64,000 nt of DNA from the NCBI RefSeq assembly GCF_964355755.1, contig NC_092670.1, positions 11,903,201-11,967,200 of the forward strand, in the 5' to 3' direction. The stretch comes from Antedon mediterranea (taxonomy: Eukaryota > Echinodermata > Crinoidea > Comatulida > Antedonidae). Positions within the stretch are counted from its first letter, which is position 1. Every line of letters begins with the position of its first letter. The notes under the pieces were generated by a model, which ran no database searches, had not been told where the DNA came from, and worked only from the letters and a program-made list of their open reading frames with translations. A program made the translations under genes and the position numbers. Positions 10,601-17,888 of this stretch are shown piece by piece.

Positions 10601-13279
10601 GTATGTCGCTAGTTACATGCCTTTGATCACATCGCTATTCACTAAGTTAAAAAATAACAAATAACTATTTTGTTTTGTTACATTACAAGTAATATGTATC
10701 AAAATGTAGCCCTCGAAAAAACAACTTCATATTCATCCATACGTGTAGGCCTACTACGTATTTAAATGGTTAAGTACCGTAAATGTGTCAAATACATTGT
10801 GATTAATAGGAATAGTTAGATTAGTTTGCGTCCTAGTGGGAACCAAGTAACATGTAACTGAATAGTAATAATAATAATGTGTACATTTTATGATTGGTTA
10901 ACGTATGACGCACCGTCCTCCTTCGCAGTAATTGATGTGAACTCAACATGCGCTGAGAAACGCGACGATCTTGTTAAAGAATGTGATTATTCCAGCACTC
11001 CATGTCCGTGGATTTACTCGTGTTTGGAAGATGGTTCATGGAATCCTATTCAATGCTTTAACGATAGCGATATAGTTGGATGTTTCTGTGTTGAAGAAGA
11101 TGGAACAACGCTGCCCGAAACGACCACTTTCGACGGAACAACACCGAATTGTACAGCAGACGCGAGCGACTCGTTCTCATCGTTCTCCTCAGTCCCTCTT
11201 CCTGTTGGTCGTAAGTTTAAGCTATTGTAATTAGGCATACAGACGTATGTTTCGTCAAAAGTACGAGAACATGGGCTGCTAATGTTCGGATGATGAACAT
11301 AAGCAGTATACACTTGCCAGCCTTCTCACTTATACACCTCTGTCGCGGCAGTGTTTGTAATTGCGATACTACATTTAATCAATTATTTCCACTAGGCCTA
11401 TGCGAATTTATTCGAGGCGATCTGAAAGCTTTATGCGTATTCATATTTCCATCTAATGTTCGAATGTGAACAATGCGCAACCAAAAAAGAAATCAAAATT
11501 AAAGCTACGTCCGATTACATAATAACTTATAAATATCATTTACACACAGGTCGTAAGAAACGCCAATCTCATCTCGGTACGTAACCAACTAATACAATGT
11601 ATAATGACTCTATCGGTTACGTAACCGTTAGTCCGTTACATGTTATATGTGGGTACTTTTAGTACGTTGTAATGTATCGTGTGTACTATGTTCGGTGTTA
11701 CCTGCATACAGGCCACCAAGCACCTCTAATCGAAACTAAACGATACCCTTGTATTTAAATGAAATTAGCACACGTTGTGCAGTTTGCTTCGTGTTAGGGT
11801 TATTGTACTGTAAATGTGGTATTTAACTGGTTCTAATTAACTATATATATATATTTTAATGTTACTGTTCCATCCTTTTATATGTCTAATAATAATACAA
11901 TACGCTTTGTTTACATACCTCTTATAGTCGGTTTATCCTACAGAAAACAACTACAGAAATTGTTCCATCTTAGAAATTAGGATAACCAATTATACTGTCT
12001 TATATGAAAATGATATTTTTACATGTAAATCAAAATACACAATGATAAGTAAAGTCAATAACATTTAATAAATTTAAATACGTTGATCGTATAAATTTAT
12101 TGTTATTGATCATGACGTCATTTGATTAGACTTTTAATATATTTTCATTGATCGGTTATCATTTATATAGTTCATTTTCGTCAGGCTTTTGTTCACATGT
12201 TTTGCTTGTTTTTTGTTTACATTTTATCATCATCTGCACGCTAACCTCTCTAACATAAATATTCATGTTCGTTTTCTATATACAAATTAATACATCAATG
12301 TCGATTGAGAATGTGTTTGCATATATCATCATCTAACCCTCCAATATGAAATTCAGTATTTCTTCTTCGCCATGTTTCCGCAGCCAAAACAGAATTCGCT
12401 CGATAAAAACTAACCGATAATTATCTGCGATAGTTTTTAACCTTTGACATGATGACAACATTGTTGAATAGTGATTGGGCACTTGCTTGTTTGGTAATGA
12501 CTTATCATGCACACTTTGTTTTTTATTTAATTAATTACCTGATTGGTTGAAACTTAAAATTGACCGATAATTTTTGTTTTGGCTGCGGATTAAATAGATT
12601 TAATATGTGTATGGTATTTGTTTACAAATATACATTCAAAATTCTACAGTACTAGAGTATATGTTAGCCTAACATTTTACCAATTATTTTTTGTTTAATT
12701 TACTTCAGATCAAAGTATGACCTGCTCAATCTTACAAGTAAAATGCAAAAACGGAGCATGCGTAGAATTTTATCAAGTAGGCGACGGTAATGATGACTGC
12801 GGAGACAACAGTGATGAAAAATTCCAGGGTAGGTAGAGACCTAGCTAATAAAATACTCCCCTCATATTAGTAATAATAACAGAGGAATACATTAACACGG
12901 ATAGAAGGCGCTATGATGGATATAAAGGGTCTTTCAAATCCCCTGCTCCGACTCCGGCAAATAAATTCAAGCTTATGTTTCGATTTCACGACGCACCACA
13001 CGGTTATGCGCCAATCGATATGCCCGTAACAGCATATGGTGCGTAATTGAGGTTCGATTCTCGATTTTTTTAGTAGAAAAAAAAATTGCATCGGGTGCTG
13101 TGCTTATCTCCTTAATATAGCCATTGGATTTTTAAAGACTTTTCATATTATTATGTTTATTTTTAGATTGCGGCGATACCCCGTTTGAGTGTCAACCAGA
13201 ACTATGTGTACACTCTGACTTTGTGTGTGACGGTGAACCTGACTGTACAAACGCTAAGGACGAAGAAAACTGCGATTGA
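1647..13279 (+). CDS. Type II membrane protein with SEA, mucin, thyroglobulin-1 and LDLa domains (14 exons)
   Basis: Spliced model of 908 residues; I do not recognise a named orthologue. Exons: 1647-1649, 2638-2688, 6359-6830, 7266-7340, 7528-7646, 7935-8002, 8222-8376, 8518-8580, 8970-9032, 9407-10522, 10929-11210, 11550-11576, 12709-12828, 13167-13279; all joins keep frame. Residues 1-150 are an acidic cytoplasmic tail with a run of eight Asp. A membrane segment lies at about 151-175 after a basic stretch (type II). A SEA domain covers about 202-315 with G265-S266-V-I-V, the known self-cleavage motif. Residues 357-729 are Ser/Thr/Pro-rich mucin repeat, about 735-790 a thyroglobulin type-1 domain, 823-827 RRKKR (furin type), and 833-908 two LDLa modules. 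No protease domain follows, unlike matriptase-type proteins. Inferred role: cell-surface mucin-like protein shed by two cuts. The weakest part is the first two exons. Confidence 0.82.
1749..1855. repeat. Long inverted repeat in intron 1
   Basis: TTTTTGAAATCAAATTTTCG at about 1749 is repeated inverted at about 1829-1853 (about 25 bp, near perfect). The loop holds a second stem, AAACGTTG with CAACGTTT. Probably a foldback element. Confidence 0.65.
2638..2688 (+). CDS. Exon 2, SEA/mucin/LDLa gene
   Basis: 17 codons, QQQLAGAIQQAFHFNNQ, between a run of AG acceptors (ACAGAGCAGCAGCAG) and donor GTTTAT. The first AG (2634-2635) would break the frame with exon 3; the AG at 2636-2637 keeps it. Later AGs in the run would drop one Gln each. 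Confidence 0.55.
3661..3873. mobile_element. Palindromic MITE-like element
   Basis: The first 85 bases (GCCGATTCTCGG, TACTCTATCTATTT, GGAATATTTGGTAATACA) return inverted in the last 85. No coding capacity. A decayed partial copy begins at about 8723 (GCCGATTCTCG, then ATCATAGGAAGAT). Confidence 0.7.
5748..5764 (+). repeat. Poly-G tract (17 G)
   Basis: Uninterrupted run of 17 G just before a LINE-tail copy; a likely G-quadruplex and length-variable site. Confidence 0.9.
5786..5912 (+). mobile_element. 3-prime end of a retroelement (copy 1)
   Basis: Ends GTGCCACCGATCTAAAGGTG, then AATAAATAAATAATAATAAT. The same ending occurs at 56645-56860 on the other strand. Conserved 3-prime end plus short tail is typical of 5-prime-truncated non-LTR copies. 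Confidence 0.6.
6359..6830 (+). CDS. Exon 3: cytoplasmic tail and membrane segment, SEA/mucin/LDLa gene
   Basis: Follows acceptor TTGTCTAG and ends at donor GTATGT, phase 1. Encodes the acidic tail (Asp run), a basic juxtamembrane stretch with PYKFYGKF, and about 25 hydrophobic residues with LLALILIATCTVLVL. Confidence 0.88.
7266..7340 (+). CDS. Exon 4: extracellular stalk, SEA/mucin/LDLa gene
   Basis: Acceptor TATTTCAG, donor GTAGGT, phase 1 to 1. Encodes an acidic then Thr/Pro-rich stalk (DDEESTTVPTPTQITS). Confidence 0.8.
7490..7514. repeat. TA dinucleotide repeat
   Basis: Run of about 12 TA units a few bases before the acceptor of the SEA exon at 7528, where length changes could affect splicing. 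Confidence 0.8.
7528..7646 (+). CDS. Exon 5: first half of SEA domain
   Basis: Acceptor TTGTAG, donor GTAAGT. Encodes a beta strand SSISVLMIDG and the helix-forming segment typical of the SEA start (F-D-D-S-E-S-A-E-Y-K-Q-L). Confidence 0.85.
7935..8002 (+). CDS. Exon 6: middle of SEA domain
   Basis: Acceptor GTTTTAG, donor GTAAGT, phase 0 to 2. Encodes MDDIYSTGDLSDSYEGSKVT, the segment between helix 1 and the cleavage strand. Confidence 0.83.
8222..8376 (+). CDS. Exon 7: SEA cleavage site and second half
   Basis: Acceptor TTTTTACAG, donor GTAGGT. Encodes R-E-G-S-V-I-V-E-V-E-L-I-F. The GSVIV part matches the G/SVVV motif at which SEA domains of membrane mucins self-cleave between Gly and Ser. 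Confidence 0.88.
8518..8580 (+). CDS. Exon 8: Ser/Thr linker
   Basis: Acceptor TTACAG, donor GTATGT, phase 1 to 1, 21 codons rich in Ser, Thr and Pro (SSTKPQTTVNP). Confidence 0.78.
8970..9032 (+). CDS. Exon 9: Ser/Thr linker
   Basis: Acceptor TCTTACAG, donor GTTTGT, phase 1 to 1. Same 63-nt length as exon 8, which suggests exon duplication. Encodes DSTTDFPTTSTRPDVDSTIT. Confidence 0.75.
9407..10522 (+). CDS. Exon 10: mucin-like Ser/Thr/Pro repeat domain
   Basis: A single 1116-nt exon, phase 1 to 1, acceptor TTCTTCAG, donor GTATTT. About 371 residues built from imperfect repeats such as SKSTTYQPMSSSNPSK and ETTFEPMPSSYPSKS, a likely O-glycosylated stalk. Many codons share a C/T-rich strand, so other frames are also open; those frames are shadows. 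Repeat number is likely variable between individuals. Confidence 0.88.
10823..10851. mobile_element. Solo end of MITE family A
   Basis: GCGTCCTAGTGGGAACCAAG is the terminal repeat of the MITEs at 16581 and 20131, without a partner end nearby. Confidence 0.45.
10929..11210 (+). CDS. Exon 11: thyroglobulin type-1 domain
   Basis: Acceptor TTCGCAG, donor GTAAGT, phase 1 to 1. The Cys spacing and the segments DGSWNPIQC and GCFCVEEDG match the family core (G-Y-x-P-x-Q-C, then C-W-C-V-D-x-x-G), with Phe in place of the usual Trp in CWC. Such domains often bind or inhibit cysteine proteases, but the function here is not shown. Confidence 0.82.
11550..11576 (+). CDS. Exon 12: 27-nt microexon carrying a furin site
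   Basis: Acceptor ACACACAG, donor GTACGT, phase 1 to 1. With the split Arg it reads R-R-K-K-R-Q-S-H-L, a strong proprotein-convertase site. It is symmetric (27 nt), so skipping it would keep the frame and remove the site. Confidence 0.72.
11577..12708 (+). other. Intron 12 of the SEA gene
   Basis: 1.1 kb of AT-rich sequence between the furin microexon and the LDLa exons; I see no repeat or coding signal in it. Confidence 0.5.
12709..12828 (+). CDS. Exon 13: atypical LDLa module
   Basis: Acceptor TACTTCAG, donor GTAGGT. Encodes CKNGACVEF then DCGDNSDE, the calcium-binding LDLa signature, but the usual fourth Cys (in xCDG) is Gly (VGDG). The sixth Cys is supplied by the start of exon 14. Confidence 0.85.
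13167..13279 (+). CDS. Exon 14: last LDLa module and stop codon
   Basis: Acceptor ATTTTTAG; ends in TGA at 13277-13279. Encodes CVHSDFVCDGEPDC and a final DEENC, a normal LDLa core. It starts with DCGD, as does the last exon of the neighbouring gene. Confidence 0.88.
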
Positions 13280-14590
13280 ACAATTCCTTAAAGAATGCAT
13301 TTTTTGTCTATTATTCCCGATCCGACGCGCTCTCTGGTTGCCGACGCCCTCTATTTTCATAGCCCTCTAGACATTGTCAAGGACCATGAAACTTTCAGTG
13401 TCACATGTCACATGTCAATAATGATTCCTTTTTAAGATAAATGTACACACAACAAAAATACTTCGTTTAGCACACCACATGAATTGTATCGGTATGCAAT
13501 CGGTTTATTGTTTAGTTTACTTTAGGTAATTAAAACTATCTCGTTAATAAGACAAACATTTAGGGGAAAACACGAAAAAAAATCATTATTTTCCAAGTTA
13601 AATATTATTGAATACGCACAGCCATATTATATAAAAGGCAATTTGTTATTGGTTATACAAGTTAAGTAGAGTTTATGCCTAATTAGGTCTACTTGTTTAG
13701 ACTCAGAGAATCGGTAAAGTATTGCTGGGATCCTATGAATGTTACATAAATTGAATTGGTGCTTAGGCCTGCATAAAAGCTAATGCGCTCTACCAAAACA
13801 AGTAGTTTCAATATTTTAAAGCATTGCAGAAATAGTTGTTAGTTACGGTTTAGCTAGATCTGGTTTAACCATGGGGGAAAATAAAACACAGGTCCATAAA
13901 ACACAGTACCTAACTTGTTTGTATTATAACACACGACGTGGCACCCACGACACAGCATCAGAGCCAGTCAGGTGATCGTGGGTACCGCGTCGACCGTAGG
14001 TGTATATTTATATGTATATAAACTATAGGCAGATTACATCCTCCCCGAGTACTATTCTTGCCTGAAATCTAGCCTAATAATTCCATGTACTGTACATATT
14101 CAATGTGGTTGCTTTTTATACATTATTTATTAAGCCTACTTTTATATAAACTTCTCGAAATAAAAAAAAAAACAATATCTATAAATCTTCCATTTCAAAA
14201 CTACTTCGTTTGTTACGGTAGTTTATCAAGTTTAAAACAAATAGTGTGTTAGTTTTAAATGTTAAAAAATAGATTCATTGGGTAATTCAAGGTTAATTCG
14301 TCTTTTACAGAAGGGCAATGGCTGCCTTATTGTTTAATAAAAGATGTTTATATTCAATGGTTTTTACAGAAACAGCTCGATTGAGTTTTTTGTTGCGTGT
14401 TTGTACTTGATTCGCACAAGCTACGACGCAACGTTTTTAATTGAAAGTCTATTTTTCACAATGTCATCTTTTTTTCCAGAAAGCAAAACAAATTCAAATT
14501 CAGACAAGGAGAGAGGTGAAAAATCAAGAAAAAAAACCAAGAGACAAAATAAAAAAAATCAGAAAATAATAGAAAAAAAAACAAAAAAAA
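13280..14590 (+). other. 3-prime flank of the SEA gene
   Basis: No further exon. AATAAA motifs occur, the clearest at about 14158 with a following A-run. GC-richer stretch around 13930-13990 contains GTGGCACCCACGA-type local symmetry only. Confidence 0.4.
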
Positions 14591-14599
14591 ATGGACATA

Positions 14600-14820
14600 G
14601 GCCTACATGATTTTGTTGAAAATAAGCATTTTTATGAAAATACCTATACTGAAAAAAGTCTATCTAGCTCTTATAGCAGAATTTTTCAGAATTTTGTATT
14701 TGGTCATTTTAAGAAAAATTCATGTTTGTTTGTCATCCTTGTTGTTACACATATTTGTTTTATGTACGATTAACCAGATAGTATATTTAAAATTTATGCC
14801 TATATGCCTACCTCAGCTTT
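14600..14820 (+). mobile_element. TIR element family C, partial copy
   Basis: 3-prime half of the family seen at 15264 and 54727: shared segments AAAAAAGTCT, TATGTACGATTAACCAGATA and a final CTCAGCTTTA. Confidence 0.55.
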
Positions 14821-15263
14821 ACAACATGCACATTTAGTTTAAAACATGGTGTAAAAGATAAAGAAATCGAGAGAAAAAAAGCAAGGGCACCCGAAAAATA
14901 AAACAATAAAATAATAACAACAAACATTGAAGGAAAAAAAATGCATTGGCTAATATCCACACTAAACTATCCGGTGTAAGGATTATATATATAGCTTTAC
15001 CTTCCGCATAACTTCCACTTTCGACTGAAACGCTTGGCTTGAAAATATAAACGTTGCAGGATTGTCTGTTTTATATACAAAAGTTTGAACTCCATGTTTA
15101 TAATCGCTTTACCAGTGGGAAGGCAGTAATGTTATACGTACCGAATGTCTCTAGATGGCGTGTGTGATCTGAACATAAACAGGGAAAGCATTAAGGGTTT
15201 TTCCAGTTTTAAATATTATGAAACAATTCGTAAACATATACTGTACTGCTATAATTTGTATTC

Positions 15264-15693
15264 CCTTAAAGGCCAGGTGCGGGGAAAAATATCGATCTAT
15301 CTATTTCCTTATGTTTCATAATTGTTGGAATTGCTATTGTGCTACAAGATTTTGTGGAAAATAATCATTTTCTTATCAGTTTTGTAATAACTTTTTACGT
15401 TTTTGGTGTTTTAATTAAACTTAACATTTTTATTTTCGTGCTATAGCAACTTTTCACTGTATACCCACCAACACTTTTACTTTCTAGGCATTCATCGAAT
15501 ATGGTATTACATTGGTTAAACCACATAACAACTAAAAAAAAGTCTGTCTGACTTTTATAAAAACATTTTGTATTTTCCCATTTTAATGGAAATGCATGTT
15601 TTGTTCGTCTTGATTTGTGTTACATATATTTGTTGTATGTACGATTAACCAGATAATATATTTTAAATTCATGACCGTATCTGATCTTTAAAA
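15264..15693 (+). mobile_element. TIR element family C, copy with internal loss
   Basis: Starts CTTAAAGGCCAGGTGCGGGG and ends ATGACCGTATCTGATCTTTA, matching in inverted fashion the ends of the 597-bp copy at 54727-55323. No transposase. Confidence 0.65.
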
Positions 15694-15758
15694 CATGCAT
15701 GTCACCATGTTGGATCACGTGACAGTTTCGTCTTTGGGTTATTAACCTACCGTAATAA

Positions 15759-15766
15759 TATATAAG
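15759..15766 (+). promoter_or_regulatory. Candidate TATA box (TATATAAG)
   Basis: About 200 bases before the ATG of the candidate first exon at 15963, followed by a locally GC-richer leader. Confidence 0.35.
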
Positions 15767-15962
15767 CCGCGACGTGTTTACTCAATATGAATTTATAATG
15801 GCCGCCGCTCCTTCTATCCAACATCCTGTTTGTTAAACTACATAGGAATAATATACTTTCATTTCTGAGAAATTGAGTGATGATTTTTAGATGATGCGGC
15901 GAGTTTTTCTGTTGAATTTTGCTTTGTGATTTTTCTTCTCAAGGCGGTCACAACATTTTACA

Positions 15963-15976
15963 ATGGACGACACAAT
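15963..15976 (+). CDS. Candidate alternative first exon (MDDT...)
   Basis: ATGGACGACACAAT followed by donor GTAAGT, about 200 bases after a TATATAAG at 15759-15766. Joined to an acceptor at 17640-17641 (TTTTACAAAG), it reads MDDT-I-R-L-MDWK, in frame with the three-LDLa gene. The phase fits, but no transcript is available; it could instead be the first exon of something else. Confidence 0.35.
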
Positions 15977-17540
15977 GTAAGTGTATATTACAATGATACT
16001 GTTATATTTTTCATTTCGTTTTAATGTGACACACTAACTGTGTTCCAAACGCAGTGGTAGATTAAGAGGAACTTAAATAATGTTAGTTGTAAACAAATTG
16101 GCCAATTAAAAGGTGTAATAAAATACTGACTATTGTAATGGTTCGGGTCGGGCTAGCGTTTTGCAATAAACAGTTCTTCAATAGGAGATCCTCTATAAAC
16201 ATTAGTATTCTTTATTCAAATTAAGATCCGAGTGAAACATTAAAATGTAGAAATGTCAAATTTTTTAAATTAAAATAAAATTCATACAAAACTAAACTAT
16301 AAAATTGACATTAAAACAGACAAGAAATATTACAATAGCAAAAAAATGTTAGATTTACAAAAGACACACATTCAGTGGTCCACTCGCCATGAGTTAGGGA
16401 ATTAAGGGAATCGAGTGCAATGTCACTCTTTCCTGGTTTACCCTAATATGGATGAACCAAGGCTGATGGTTATCGTGGTATCCGAAAACTATCCCTATAA
16501 TTATCCCTAGGAATACTCCGACCCCTCCCCGTAATGTTAGTGTTCTTGAGTGGTACTCTAGTTGTCGTTAGGGTTGGTTAAGCGTGGTTCCCACCAGCGA
16601 CGCAACGCAAGGACGTAACGCAACGCAAGTGAATTGACCAATCACAAGCGATGGCTTATTCGCTTGTGATGGCTAACTGTCTATAACTTCGCTTGTCATT
16701 GGTTAAAACGCTTGCGTTGCGTTTACGTCCTTGCGTTACGTTCTAGTGGGAACCAAGCTGGGGTGACATTAGACAGGTATTGTACACGTTGTCCAATATA
16801 TATCAAATTGCAATACATTATAACTCTCATAGCATTATATTTACAAATTAATGAATCTGATTCCTAGAAATGTCTTCATTAATCATGATAAACAGTGTAT
16901 CTTTTTGGCCTACGTCACGGATGTTTAGGAATACTTAAACCTGTAATTAATGGCGAAAATGTGATATTCTAAAAAAAAAACTATTGTTGTAATTTGATTT
17001 AATGTAAAACTGTAATAACACATCATAGGCCTACCTAATTCGGGATATAGGTTGCATTCGGGACAATGATATATGGACAATCTTTCCGATTGTATCCGGA
17101 GTTGAAGGATACAAGAATGTATCTTCGAAGCCAACACTTCCACTTTCGACTTACCTTATAGAAACCCGGAAAAGCCACGACGACACATGATAGGCCTACA
17201 CATGCTACGGTATAATGCATTACCACGGGGACCCCACACTGAGACATTCATATCAATATGTTAAAATGTAGTTTCGAAAAAAACAGTGCAATATCATAAC
17301 CAACAACAACAAATCGTTAAAAATAGTATAAAAGTGAAATAAAGCTTTTAGTCATTTAGATGTTTACGATTAAAAAAACAAAGTGATCCACCAATCAACG
17401 TGTATGTATGTAATTAATAGTCAAATTAGATAACACGCTTGGAATTGTTTGGAGCATGTCTTTGAGATACTGCACACTTTTTTCACCATTCATTTTAAAA
17501 ACCGAAACATATCGCTTTAAGAGTTTCGATTACCAATAAA
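15977..17540 (+). other. Region upstream of the three-LDLa gene
   Basis: Holds the MITE at 16581-16759; no exon seen. It would be intron 1 if the first exon at 15963 is used. Confidence 0.45.
16581..16759 (+). mobile_element. MITE family A, intact copy
   Basis: Ends AGCGTGGTTCCCACCAGCGA and TTCTAGTGGGAACCAAGCT are inverted repeats; inside, ACGCAACGCAAG and CTTGCGTTGCGT are also paired. About 180 bp, no coding frame. Almost identical to 20131-20315, which lies in opposite orientation. Confidence 0.85.
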
Positions 17541-17545
17541 GATAG

Positions 17546-17554
17546 TATATAAAG
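17546..17554 (+). promoter_or_regulatory. Candidate TATA box (TATATAAAG) of the three-LDLa gene
   Basis: Strong TATA match about 100 bases before ATG 17651, consistent with a short leader and a local promoter. Confidence 0.5.
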
Positions 17555-17650
17555 TCCTGCTACCTGTAAAATGTTTCACTTGCGGTTGACCACACCAACA
17601 TTAAAAGTTTTATCCCAAGAATTTGTTGTCATTTTTTACAAAGACGTTTG

Positions 17651-17888
17651 ATGGATTGGAAGGCGTCTGAAAGCGACTCTATCGGAGAATACTCTTGTTC
17701 CGACGGTGTCGAATCGCCTGTAAGCAGTGTGTTTATGAGCCGTCCGTATTTGTCGAAGGATGTCAACAATCCAAAGAAGCAGGTTAAACGATCGGTTGAG
17801 CATCGTTATAAGAGAAAGACATCCACCTATCTTATATTGATAGCGTTCATAATACTTGTGGTGTGTATTACTGTATTTATATTGGAAG
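17651..17888 (+). CDS. Exon 1: cytoplasmic tail and membrane segment, three-LDLa gene
   Basis: ATG at 17651 lies about 100 bases after a TATATAAAG at 17546-17554. Donor GTAAAT, phase 1. The frame is open upstream, so an extra 5-prime exon is possible (see 15963-15976). Confidence 0.83.
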
